NCBI GenBank assembly: GCA_946886855.1
Contig: CAMPJJ010000084.1
Location: 1 to 25,557 of the forward strand
Reading direction: 5' to 3'
From: an uncultured Roseateles sp.
Lineage (GTDB): Bacteria > Pseudomonadota > Gammaproteobacteria > Burkholderiales > Burkholderiaceae
DNA: 25,557 nucleotides
How positions within the stretch are numbered: position 1 is the stretch's first letter; each line of letters begins with the position of its first letter. This document shows, piece after piece, positions 12,166 through 21,178 of this stretch. The translations under genes and the position numbers were made by a program. The notes beneath the pieces were generated by a model that searched no databases, had not been told where the DNA came from, and saw only the letters and a list, made by a program, of their open reading frames with translations.

Positions 12166-13415
12166 CAGGGACAGGTGCCGATCACGTAGTAGTTGGGCGC
12201 GGTCTGCTTCAGCGTCGTGGTGACGAAGATGTTCCAGAGACCCATCGCCTGGTTGGAGCCGTTGGCGTAGGTGATGCCGTAGAGCGCGTAGGCGCGGCCC
12301 GAGATCGAGTGGGTGTAGTTGGACGAGGTGAAGCAGGTCGCGGGCGTGCCCGGGTCGCCGGGATCACCGGGATCGCCCGGGTTGCCGGTCGTGCCGCCGG
12401 CCACCTTGTCCACCATCGCCTTGATCGCGCCGATCTGCGTGCCGGCCTTCTGCGCGAAGTTCGAGCCGTACCAGCCGACCCAGTCCCAGCAGCCGTTCGG
12501 ATTGGGCAGCAGGCCGCTGGCGGCGGTCGAGCGCGAGGTGTTGTCGACCTTCGTCTGCGGGAACAGCACCACGATGTTGTTGGTGTCGGCCCAGCGCGAG
12601 AAACCGGTGTTCCTGACGAACTTGTCGCCGATGGTCGCGTAGTTCTGCTGGCAGCCATGCAGCGCGACGTGCAGCTTGCAGACCTGCCCGGCCGCGCAGT
12701 TGGCCGGCACATAGGCCCAGCCGGTCGCGGCGAGACCGGGGTTGGTGCTGAACGCGGTCTGGTCGAACTCGATGTAGTTGGCCGCGGCGGGGCTGTTGTT
12801 GCGCGCGCCGAGCGTGCCGTACAACTTCGTGAGCACCGCCTTCGCGCCGTCGTAGCCGCAGTTGGCGATGTAGGGCGACGCGCTGCTGCCGCAGCTGTTG
12901 TTGCCGGCGGCGTCGAAGTCGGTCGGCAGCACGTGGGCGGTGCCGCTGCGCTGGACGTATTCGAGATTGGCCGCCGTGACGCCGTTGTTGAGGTATTGCG
13001 TCCTCACCGCGTTCATCGGGTTGGGCCCGACGGTCGTGTCGCTCAGGCCGACGAACAGGAAGACCTTCTGCGAAGCGACATTGCTCTTGGCGTCGATCGC
13101 CGTGCCGCTCCAGTTGTTGAGGTCGGCCTGCATCGTGTTCAGCGCGGACGACGAGATCGTCGCGTTGTACATGCAGGCGGTGTAGTTGCTGTGGCCGGCG
13201 CAGGGGTAGGGCCCGGCGGCAAAGACGCCGACGCCCTTGAACGTCGATGAATGCGCGTAGCCGAGCTGGTTGGCCATGAAGCCGCCCGACGACAGGCCCG
13301 AGACGGTGATCTGGGTCTTGTCGATGTTGAGAGAAGGCAGCGGCACGGCGGCGTGGGCACTGCCGACGAGCGCCACCGCGGCAGCGAGCGAACGGATCAG
13401 AACGGAGAACTTCAT
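12165..13415 (-). CDS. Secreted PHB depolymerase, catalytic domain type 2
   Basis: Encodes 416 residues. A Sec signal peptide (1-22, cut after SAHA at about 22) precedes a catalytic domain in which the lipase box comes first: Gly40-Leu-Ser42-Ser-Gly44, then acid Asp126 (VGLSDTTVG), His161 (SGTAHVLPTDF) and, further on, the oxyanion region VALHGCQQ (His253, Cys255). That order is the circularly permuted type 2 domain of short-chain-length polyhydroxyalkanoate depolymerases. Many Cys (for example 72, 81, 175, 186, 240, 246) suit disulfides outside the cell. A collagen-like linker GNPGDPGDPGDPGTP (345-359) leads to a 57-residue C-terminal domain rich in Tyr/Asn/Trp (MGLWNIF, PNYYVIGTCP), probably a polymer-binding module. 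An ideal AAGGAGG ribosome site sits 6 bp before the ATG. The gene lies between the binding protein (34 bp gap) and livG (1-bp overlap). It would cut PHB outside the cell to oligomers and monomer. The product class is clear from motif order; the exact polymer is inferred. Confidence 0.92.
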   Translation of the reverse strand: MKFSVLIRSLAAAVALVGSAHAAVPLPSLNIDKTQITVSGLSSGGFMANQLGYAHSSTFKGVGVFAAGPYPCAGHSNYTACMYNATISSSALNTMQADLNNWSGTAIDAKSNVASQKVFLFVGLSDTTVGPNPMNAVRTQYLNNGVTAANLEYVQRSGTAHVLPTDFDAAGNNSCGSSASPYIANCGYDGAKAVLTKLYGTLGARNNSPAAANYIEFDQTAFSTNPGLAATGWAYVPANCAAGQVCKLHVALHGCQQNYATIGDKFVRNTGFSRWADTNNIVVLFPQTKVDNTSRSTAASGLLPNPNGCWDWVGWYGSNFAQKAGTQIGAIKAMVDKVAGGTTGNPGDPGDPGDPGTPATCFTSSNYTHSISGRAYALYGITYANGSNQAMGLWNIFVTTTLKQTAPNYYVIGTCP

Positions 13416-13421
13416 CGGAAA

Positions 13422-13428
13422 CCTCCTT
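13422..13428 (-). promoter_or_regulatory. Consensus ribosome binding site of the depolymerase gene
   Basis: AAGGAGG, six bases before the ATG at 13415, in the 34-bp gap after the binding-protein gene. It is the strongest ribosome site of the operon, in keeping with high expression of a secreted enzyme. Confidence 0.8.
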
Positions 13429-13449
13429 GATGTCGACGGACCTTCGGCC

Positions 13450-14652
13450 CTATCGCCTGTTGCGGACGGGGATGCTCATCTCCTCCGGTTTGATCTCGCG
13501 GACCAGCTCGGGCACGCCCCAGGCGAAGGCCGGATCCACCTTGATCCTGAAGTGGTACATCGACTGCATCGCCTGGTGGTCCTCGGGGCGGAAGGTCATG
13601 CGGCCCTTGGGGGTCTCGAAGCTCATGCCCTCCATGGCCTGGATGAGCCTGTTGGTGCTCGTGTCGCCGCCGGTCTTCTTGAGTGCCTCGACGACCGCGA
13701 TCGCCGCGCTCATGCCGCCGGCGGTGAAGAAGTCGGGCGGCGCCTTGAACTGCTTGTAGTGGTTGGCCACCAGCCATTCATTGACCGGGTTCTTCGGGAG
13801 GCCGAAGTAGTAGTAGGTCGCGCCTTCCATGCCCGGCAGCGCCTTGTAGGCGGCCATCGCGGGCAGGATGTTGCCGCCGGTGGCGATCTCGATGCCGTAG
13901 CGCTTGAGGTCGAGGTCGGCGATCTTGAACGGGTTGCCCGCGCCGGCCCAGATGATGAAGATCACCTTGCGGCCGGGCTGATCCTTGAGCCGGTCGATGA
14001 GCCGCTGCGCGCCGGCGGTGAAATCCGTCGTGGTGGTCGGCAGGTACTCCTCGTGGACGACCTTGGCCTTCTTGATCGCATCCTTGAAGGCCTTCACACC
14101 GTCACGTCCGAAGGCGTAGTCCTGCGCCAGCGTCGCGATCACCGTGCCCGGCTTGTCGAGCGCGACCGCGTTGGAGATCGCATCCTGCGAGCTGTTGCGG
14201 CCGGTCCGGAAGATGTACCGGTTCCACTTGTCGCCGGTGATCGAATCGGCGACCGCCGGCTCGACCAGCAGGATCTTCTTGTACTCCTCAGCCACCGGCA
14301 GCAGCGCGAGCGCCACGCCCGACGACGACGGCCCCACCGCGATGTCCGCCTTGTCGTCGCCGTAGGCCGCGGCCAGCAGGCTCTTGCCGACGTCGGGCTT
14401 GCCCTGGTCGTCCTTCTCGATGACGACGAGCTTGCGGCCCGCCACGGTCATCGTGCCGCCGGTCGCATAGTCCAGGCCCATCAGGAAACCGGTCTGCGTC
14501 TGCCTGCCGTAGGCCTCCAGCGGGCCGGTGCGGCTGTAGACATGGGCGATGCGGATCTCCTTGCCTTGCGCGTGCGCCGAGGTGCCGCCGCCGACAACGG
14601 CGGACAACGCCAGGATCGCAGCCGTCGCGGCGCGGATGAAGCCGTGGGTCAT
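13450..14652 (-). CDS. Periplasmic substrate-binding protein of the Liv-type transporter
   Basis: Encodes 400 residues. Signal peptide 1-28 (cleavage after SAHA, mature start QGKEIRIAHVYSRTGPLE), then the two-lobed type I periplasmic binding fold of the HAAT/Leu-Ile-Val family (Peripla_BP_6-like): GRQTQTGFLMGLDYA, VIEKDDQGKPDVGKSLLAAA, VGPSSSGVALALLPVAEE and the hinge-proximal RTGRNSSQDA and DYAFGRDG. It starts 14 bases after a purine-rich AGGAGA (14661-14666). It is the first gene after a sigma-54 promoter and heads the operon depolymerase-livG-livF-livH-livM-hydrolase. Many proteins of this fold bind amino acids, but others bind aromatic acids, amides and short carboxylic acids. Given the depolymerase next door, 3-hydroxybutyrate or its dimer/trimer is the favoured ligand; this is inference, and no ligand-specific residue can be read. 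Confidence 0.92.
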   Translation of the reverse strand: MTHGFIRAATAAILALSAVVGGGTSAHAQGKEIRIAHVYSRTGPLEAYGRQTQTGFLMGLDYATGGTMTVAGRKLVVIEKDDQGKPDVGKSLLAAAYGDDKADIAVGPSSSGVALALLPVAEEYKKILLVEPAVADSITGDKWNRYIFRTGRNSSQDAISNAVALDKPGTVIATLAQDYAFGRDGVKAFKDAIKKAKVVHEEYLPTTTTDFTAGAQRLIDRLKDQPGRKVIFIIWAGAGNPFKIADLDLKRYGIEIATGGNILPAMAAYKALPGMEGATYYYFGLPKNPVNEWLVANHYKQFKAPPDFFTAGGMSAAIAVVEALKKTGGDTSTNRLIQAMEGMSFETPKGRMTFRPEDHQAMQSMYHFRIKVDPAFAWGVPELVREIKPEEMSIPVRNRR

Positions 14653-14707
14653 GGAACTTGTCTCCTGTGGGCGGACCGGTCCTGCGCCGGCCTCGGCCGC
14701 TCACATC

Positions 14708-14722
14708 GCAAGGTCCGTGCCG
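14708..14722 (-). promoter_or_regulatory. Sigma-54 (-24/-12) promoter of the PHB/Liv operon
   Basis: On the - strand the sequence reads C-GGCACG-GACC-TTGC-G. Against the sigma-54 consensus TGGCACG-N4-TTGCW it matches GGCACG and TTGC fully, with the required 10 bp between the -24 GG (14721-14720) and the -12 GC (14709-14708). The transcript would start near 14697, leaving about 45 nt before the binding-protein ATG. A sigma-54-dependent activator gene lies two genes upstream, and dyad sites occur 50-130 bp upstream of the promoter. Confidence 0.8.
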
Positions 14723-14765
14723 ACGGCGCCGGGCCAGGCGCGGACGCCAGAAACGGCGACGCCGC

Positions 14766-14843
14766 TGTCCGGATTCCAGACGGCGGCGTGCGCTAAGCAA
14801 GGACAGGGTGTCTGGAATCCGGTCAATGTCCAGACATCGGACA
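14766..14843. promoter_or_regulatory. Candidate activator (enhancer) binding sites with dyad symmetry
   Basis: A 13-bp perfect inverted repeat is formed by CCGGATTCCAGAC (14769-14781) and GTCTGGAATCCGG (14810-14822). A second pair, TGTCTGGA (14809-14816) and TCCAGACA (14829-14836), shares the same half-site. The TGTCC/GGACA core appears again at 14766-14770, 14801-14805, 14827-14831 and 14839-14843. The cluster lies between the chemoreceptor stop and the sigma-54 promoter, at the usual distance for enhancer sites of a sigma-54 activator. It could instead act as a 3' hairpin of the chemoreceptor mRNA, but no T-run follows it. Confidence 0.6.
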
Positions 14844-14848
14844 GCGCC

Positions 14849-16474
14849 TCAGGTGCGGAAGGTCGCGACGTGCTCGTTGAGCAGGCGCGCCTGCTGCTGC
14901 AGCGACTCGGCGGCGGCGGCGGTCTCCTCGACCAGCGCCGCGTTCTGCTGCGTCATGTCGTCCAGATGCTTGACGGCCTGGTTGATCTGCGCGAGGCCGT
15001 CGGACTGACCCGCGCTGGACTGGCTGATCTCGGCCACCGTGCCGCTGACCTGCTGCACCGACTGCAGGATCTGGCCCATCGCCTCGCCGGCGCGGCCGAC
15101 CTGCGCGCCCCCCGCGTCGACGCGCGTGACCGAGTCGTTGATGAGCGCCTTGATCTCCTTGGCCGCGTTGGCGCTGCGCTGGGCCAGGGCGCGGACCTCG
15201 GAAGCCACGACCGCGAAGCCTCGCCCCTGCTCACCCGCACGGGCCGCCTCGACCGCCGCGTTCAAGGCCAGGATGTTGGTCTGGAAAGCCACGCCGTCGA
15301 TGACGGAGATGATGTCGGCGATCTTGCGGCTGGCGCCGGCGATGCCGTCCATGGTCTGAACGACCTCGCCCATCACGTCCGCGCCCAGCCTGGCCCGATC
15401 GGCCGCCCCGATGGCCAGCTGATTCGTCTGGTGCGCGGCCTGCGCGGAGTGCGTGACCTGCTGCGTCAGCTCGTGCATGGACGCCGCCGTCTGCTGCAGG
15501 CTGGAAGCCGCCTGCTCGCTGCGCTGCGACAGGTCCTGGCTGCCCATCGCGACCTCGCGCGACGCATGCTGGATGGAGTCGGTGGCGTCGCGGATCGCGC
15601 GGACCAGATCGCTGAGCCGGCCCTGCATCGCGGCGACCTGCGTGAGCACCTGGCCGATCTCGTCATTGCCCATGCCCTGTCCGCCGGCGGCCTGCGCGCG
15701 CAGGTCGCCGTTGGCCACGGCCTGGACCACCTCGCGCATCTGGTTCAGCCGCCGCTTCAAGCCCCGGGCGAACCACTCGACGGCCACCAGCGCGGCAACG
15801 CCGAAGGCGATCACCAGCACGAGGGCGATCGTCGCGTCGCGGCGGGCGATGCCGGACACGTCGTCGATGTAGACGCCCGAGCCGATCACCCACCCCCAGG
15901 GCTTGAAGCCGGCGACGTAGGAGCGCTTGGGCTCCGGATCCTTGGCGCCGGGCTTGGGCCACAGGTAGTCGACGAAGCCGCTGCCCTGCGCCTTGACCGT
16001 GTCGACGAAGGCGACGAACAGCTTCAGGCCGTTCGGATCCTTGTTGCCGGACAGGTCCTTGTCGTTGAGTTCCGGCTTGATCGGGTGCATGACCATCTTG
16101 GGCGTCATGTCGTTGATCCAGATGTACTCGTTGCCGGAGTAGCGGATCCTGCCGATCTCCGCGGCGGCCTGCTTCTTCGCGTCGGCTTCGGTGAGGCCGC
16201 CGGCGCCGATGCGGTCGAAGTGGCGCTTGGCGATCTGCTCGGCGTTCTTCACCTGCTCGACCGTCGTGATCATCTTGACGTCCAGCAGGCTCATGGCGGA
16301 GCGGTGGCTCAGCCACATCACCAGCACGACGAAACCGACCACCGCGGCCAGCACGGCCACGCGCAGCTTGGTGGCGAGCGTCCAGGCACGGGGGCCCGAA
16401 TCCTTCGCCGGGGACCTGGCGCCGGCAGGCGCCTCCGCATGAAAACCGGTCGCGGTCGAGGTGAGCGTGTTCAT
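14849..16474 (-). CDS. Methyl-accepting chemotaxis protein with periplasmic Cache domain
   Basis: Encodes 541 residues. A 35-residue cytoplasmic start is followed by TM1 (about 36-56), a periplasmic single Cache domain (about 60-210; motifs [45 protein letters not shown]), TM2 (about 214-236), a HAMP linker and the long signalling coiled coil. The hairpin tip [20 protein letters not shown] and downstream [18 protein letters not shown] are canonical for binding CheA/CheW. No NWETF-type C-terminal CheR tether is present. sCache_2-type domains often bind small carboxylates. The gene sits between the sigma-54 activator (182-bp gap) and the transporter operon, all on one strand, so taxis towards PHB breakdown products or a related acid is a reasonable inference. 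Ribosome site AGGAGA lies five bases before the ATG. Confidence 0.93.
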   Translation of the reverse strand: MNTLTSTATGFHAEAPAGARSPAKDSGPRAWTLATKLRVAVLAAVVGFVVLVMWLSHRSAMSLLDVKMITTVEQVKNAEQIAKRHFDRIGAGGLTEADAKKQAAAEIGRIRYSGNEYIWINDMTPKMVMHPIKPELNDKDLSGNKDPNGLKLFVAFVDTVKAQGSGFVDYLWPKPGAKDPEPKRSYVAGFKPWGWVIGSGVYIDDVSGIARRDATIALVLVIAFGVAALVAVEWFARGLKRRLNQMREVVQAVANGDLRAQAAGGQGMGNDEIGQVLTQVAAMQGRLSDLVRAIRDATDSIQHASREVAMGSQDLSQRSEQAASSLQQTAASMHELTQQVTHSAQAAHQTNQLAIGAADRARLGADVMGEVVQTMDGIAGASRKIADIISVIDGVAFQTNILALNAAVEAARAGEQGRGFAVVASEVRALAQRSANAAKEIKALINDSVTRVDAGGAQVGRAGEAMGQILQSVQQVSGTVAEISQSSAGQSDGLAQINQAVKHLDDMTQQNAALVEETAAAAESLQQQARLLNEHVATFRT

Positions 16475-16656
16475 GAAGTCTCCTGGGCGGGCCGGTCCAT
16501 CCGGTCCTCATCGTCTGCCCTGACCTCGAATATGCGCATGTCGCACACCGTGCGGCAAGCCTCCGGAACCCTCGAAAAAGCCCATGAACACAGGGCAAAC
16601 GTGACGATGTGGCGGGCATCCGCCCGTCATGCAGGGGCCGGGGGTTGCCGTACGCG

Positions 16657-18282
<1,626 letters not shown>

Positions 18283-18584
18283 GCCTTGTCTCCTTGGCAT
18301 TCTTCCTGGGCATGCGTCCCGGACGAGCGTCCCGGGCCCGCCGCCTTGCGGAAGGGGGTCCGGGGTCGGCCTGCCGCCGCGCGGCGCCGCCTCGGATCTG
18401 ATGCGGACCAATGTAGCAGCCGCCTCCGCGGTGCGAAGGCCGTTCCGCCACACGAACGCCCTGGGGAATCCCCGAGGCGCCCACTGAGCCACGCGGGAGG
18501 CGATCCGGCTATAAACCGCCGCATCACTCCGGTTTCCCCTTGCTCACCGACACCGCGGCCCGCAGAGGCCCACAGGAGACACGC
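18283..18584. other. Divergent promoter region between activator and TctC genes
   Basis: This 302-bp region separates the sigma-54 activator (-) and the TctC/MatB pair (+). It contains a GC-rich half next to the activator (direct repeats of GCGTCCCGG near 18315-18335), the palindrome GGGGAATCCCC at 18463-18473, a possible - strand -10 box TACATT (18415-18410) with TTCGCA 16 bp upstream for the activator, and TATAAA on the + strand. The central palindrome could be an operator shared by both directions. No small gene was recognised. Confidence 0.45.
18510..18515 (+). promoter_or_regulatory. Candidate -10 box (TATAAA) for tctC-matB
   Basis: TATAAA matches 5/6 of the -10 consensus in otherwise GC-rich DNA, giving a start near 18522 and a leader of about 60 nt. 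No good -35 hexamer is seen, so an activator may be needed. Confidence 0.4.
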
Positions 18585-19589
18585 ATGACCCAGAGTTCCA
18601 CGACCCGTCGCCGCCTGCTGGGCGCCGCCGCCCTGGCCTCCCTGTCCGCCGCGGGCGCGGGGATGGCGCCGTCGGCCTTCGCGCAGGCCGCGTGGCCGAG
18701 CCGGCCGGTGGTCATCGTCGTGCCCTTCCCCGCCGGCGGCGGCACCGACGCCTTCGCGCGGCCGCTGACCGCCGTGCTGACCAAGCAGACCGGCAAGCAG
18801 TTCATCATCGACAACAAGGGCGGCGCCGGCGGTACCGTGGGCGCGACGATCGCCTCCAAGGCCGCGCCGGACGGCTACACCTTCTTCATGGGCGCGGTGC
18901 ACCACGCGATCGCGCCGGCGATGTACCCGAAGCTCGACTACAAGCTGGAGGAGGACTTCATCCCGGTCGCCCTGGTCTCCAGCGTGCCGCAGGTGATCGT
19001 CGTCAACCCGCAGAAGGTGCCCGTCACCGACGTCAAGGGCCTGCTGGACCTGCTCAAGAAGAACCCCGGCAAGCTGAACTACGGCTCGGCGGGCAACGGC
19101 ACCTCGCACCACCTGGCGGGCGAGCTCTTCAAGCTGCAGACGCAGACCTTCATCACCCACATCCCCTACCGCGGCGCCGGCCCGGCGCTGCAGGACCTGA
19201 TGGCGGGCCAGGTGGACCTGATGTTCGACGGCCTGGGCTCGTCGGCCGCGCACATCCGCGGCGGCCGCATCAAGGCGCTGGCGGTGGCGTCCTCCAAGCG
19301 CGCGCCGGGCTTCCCGGACATCCCGAGCGCGGTGGAAGCCGGCATCCCGCAGTACCAGGTCGCCACCTGGTACGGCCTGTGGGCGCCCAAGGGCACGCCC
19401 AGGGAAGTGATCGCCGCGATGCAGGCCGAGTTGCGCAAGGCCTACGCGACGGAGGAACTGAAGACCATCTGGACCGGTCTGGGCACCGACATGCCGACCC
19501 TGTACGGCGACGCCTTCGGCAAGTTCGTGCACGGCGAGGTCCTGCGCTGGGCCGACGTGGTCAAGCGCAGCGGTGCGAAACTGGATTGA
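18585..19589 (+). CDS. TctC/Bug-type periplasmic solute-binding protein
   Basis: Encodes 334 residues from the ATG at 18585, preceded by AGGAGA at five bases; an upstream ATG-less extension to 18540 has no ribosome site. The N-terminus has consecutive arginines before a hydrophobic core (TTRRRLLGAAALASLSAAGA) and an AFA-Q cut at about 33, so Tat or Sec export. The mature start WPSRPVVIVVPFPAGGGTD is the hallmark of the Bug family (tripartite tricarboxylate transporter receptors), which is greatly expanded in Burkholderiales. Further family motifs: GGAGGTVGATIASKAAPDGYTF, LNYGSAGNGTSHHLAGELFK, HIPYRGAGPALQDLMAGQVD. Bug proteins bind carboxylates and amino acids; the coupled malonyl-CoA synthetase suggests malonate or a similar acid. 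No TctA/TctB membrane subunits are in the window. Confidence 0.93.
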   Translation: MTQSSTTRRRLLGAAALASLSAAGAGMAPSAFAQAAWPSRPVVIVVPFPAGGGTDAFARPLTAVLTKQTGKQFIIDNKGGAGGTVGATIASKAAPDGYTFFMGAVHHAIAPAMYPKLDYKLEEDFIPVALVSSVPQVIVVNPQKVPVTDVKGLLDLLKKNPGKLNYGSAGNGTSHHLAGELFKLQTQTFITHIPYRGAGPALQDLMAGQVDLMFDGLGSSAAHIRGGRIKALAVASSKRAPGFPDIPSAVEAGIPQYQVATWYGLWAPKGTPREVIAAMQAELRKAYATEELKTIWTGLGTDMPTLYGDAFGKFVHGEVLRWADVVKRSGAKLD

Positions 19590-21157
19590 TGAACACGCCC
19601 TTGAAAGCCACCCCGAACGCGAACCTGTTCGCCGCGCTGCGCGCGAATTTCTCCGACGACCTGGACGCCTGCGCGATCGAGCTGGCCGACGGCCCCGACG
19701 CCGGCCAGCGCTACAGCTGGCGCGACATCGACCGCGCGACGGCGATGATCGCCAACCTGCTGGACTCGCTGGACCTGCCCGCGGGCAGCCGCGTGGCGGT
19801 GCAGACGGAGAAGAGCGTCGAGGCGCTGCTGCTGTACCTCGCGGTGCTGCGCGCCGGCTACGTCTACCTGCCGCTGAACACGGCCTACCAGGCCGCCGAA
19901 CTCGGGTACTTCATCGGCAACGCGGAGCCGGCCGTGGTCGTCTGCGCGGGGAAGCATTTCGGCTGGATCAGCAAGCTGGCGTTCCAGGCCAAGGTGCCCT
20001 GGGTGTTCACGCTGAACGAGGACCGCAGCGGCACGCTGCTGGACCGCGCGGTGCAGATGCCCGACACGCACCAGGTGGCCGAGAAGCAAGCCGATGACCT
20101 GGCCGCGATCCTCTACACGAGCGGCACGACGGGTCGCAGCAAGGGCGCGATGCTGAGCCACGGCAACCTGCTGTCCAACGCGGAGGTGCTGAAGCACGCC
20201 TGGGGTTGGAAGGCGGACGACGTGCTGATCCACGCGCTGCCGATCTTCCATGTGCACGGGCTGTTCGTGGCCTCGCACGGGGCGCTGCTGGCCGGGGCGA
20301 AGATGCTGTGGTTCAACCGCTTCGATCCGCGCGCGGTGATCGCGCGGCTGCCCGACGCGACGCTGTTCATGGGCGTGCCGACGCTGTACGTGCGGCTGCT
20401 CGAGCAGGCCACGCTGACGAAGGACGCGTGCGCGCGGATGCGGCTGTTCATCAGCGGTTCCGCACCGCTGCTGATCGAGACCTTCCACGAGTGGCAGCGC
20501 CGCACCGGGTTCACCATCCTGGAACGCTACGGCATGAGCGAGACGGTGATGCTGACCTCGAATCCGTACCGGGCCGAGGACGGCGAGCGCCGCGGCGGCA
20601 CGGTCGGCCGTCCGCTGCCCGGCGTGGGCCTGCGCATCGTCGACGACGCGGGCGCGCCCTGCCCCAGCACCGGCGACGGCGAGATCGGCCACATCCAGGT
20701 GAGCGGGCCCAACGTGTTCTCGGGCTACTGGCGCATGCCGGAGAAGACCCGGGAGGAGTTCACCGCCGACGGCTGGTTCAAGACCGGCGACGTGGGCCGG
20801 CGCGACGACCGGGGCTACGTGACCATCGTGGGCCGGAGCAAGGACCTGATCATCACCGGCGGCTACAACGTGTACCCGGCGGAGATCGAGGGCTGGCTCA
20901 ACGAGCTGCCCGGGGTGGCGGAGTCGGCCGTCGTGGGCGTGCCGCACCCGGACTTCGGCGAGGGCGTGATCGCCGTGGTGGTGCCGCGCGCCGGCGCCGC
21001 GCTCGACGGCGGGACCTTGGTCGCGGCGCTGAAGGACCGCATCGCCGGCTTCAAGGTGCCCAAGCAGGTCTTCGTCGAGACCGAGCTGCCGCGCAACGCG
21101 ATGGGCAAGGTGCAGAAGAACCTGCTGCGCGAGCGGCATCGGAGCCTGTTCGGCTGA
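19589..21157 (+). CDS. matB: Malonyl-CoA synthetase-like acyl-CoA ligase (MatB)
   Basis: Encodes 522 residues from an ATG that shares one base with the tctC stop (TGATG). ANL-superfamily adenylate-forming enzyme: P-loop YTSGTTGRSKG at 176-186, then ALPIFHVHGLF, the SGSAPLL strand, YGMSE, the GWFKTGD hinge region, GYNVYPAEIE and catalytic Lys507 in AMGKVQKN. The overall pattern (N-terminal NANLFAAL, FHVHGLF, MGVPTLYVRLL) fits malonate-CoA ligase MatB better than long-chain acyl-CoA ligases; methylmalonate or other short dicarboxylates are also possible. It would turn imported malonate to malonyl-CoA with ATP and CoA in the cytoplasm. No malonyl-CoA decarboxylase (MatA) is next to it, so the fate of malonyl-CoA is not seen. 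Confidence 0.87.
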   Translation: MNTPLKATPNANLFAALRANFSDDLDACAIELADGPDAGQRYSWRDIDRATAMIANLLDSLDLPAGSRVAVQTEKSVEALLLYLAVLRAGYVYLPLNTAYQAAELGYFIGNAEPAVVVCAGKHFGWISKLAFQAKVPWVFTLNEDRSGTLLDRAVQMPDTHQVAEKQADDLAAILYTSGTTGRSKGAMLSHGNLLSNAEVLKHAWGWKADDVLIHALPIFHVHGLFVASHGALLAGAKMLWFNRFDPRAVIARLPDATLFMGVPTLYVRLLEQATLTKDACARMRLFISGSAPLLIETFHEWQRRTGFTILERYGMSETVMLTSNPYRAEDGERRGGTVGRPLPGVGLRIVDDAGAPCPSTGDGEIGHIQVSGPNVFSGYWRMPEKTREEFTADGWFKTGDVGRRDDRGYVTIVGRSKDLIITGGYNVYPAEIEGWLNELPGVAESAVVGVPHPDFGEGVIAVVVPRAGAALDGGTLVAALKDRIAGFKVPKQVFVETELPRNAMGKVQKNLLRERHRSLFG

Positions 21158-21165
21158 GCATCGCC

Positions 21166-21171
21166 GACAAT
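21166..21171 (+). promoter_or_regulatory. -10-like GACAAT seven bases before the ATG
   Basis: GACAAT lies exactly 7 nt before the CWC-protein ATG and no ribosome site is present, so transcription could begin at or just before the start codon. The same bases form the loop and part of a small hairpin GCCGA-CAA-TCGGC (21163-21175), which might instead mark the end of the matB transcript. Confidence 0.4.
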
Positions 21172-21178
21172 CGGCGTC

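Noticed and set aside
8483..14652. Reading the liv genes as an ordinary branched-chain amino acid operon
   Set aside because: The family assignment of the proteins holds, but the inserted secreted depolymerase, coupled hydrolase and sigma-54 promoter do not fit amino acid uptake; the substrate is left open with 3-hydroxybutyrate products favoured.
16536..16549. Possible sigma-54 promoter ahead of the chemoreceptor (GG-N10-GC on the - strand)
   Set aside because: Only the invariant GG and GC and a few other bases match; the -24 block reads GGTGTG in place of GGCACG. Too weak to claim.
18531..18543. Possible sigma-54 promoter ahead of tctC (GG...TTGC on the + strand)
   Set aside because: Spacing between GG and GC is 9 bp, not 10, and the -24 block is GGTTTC; sigma-54 promoters are strict about this spacing.
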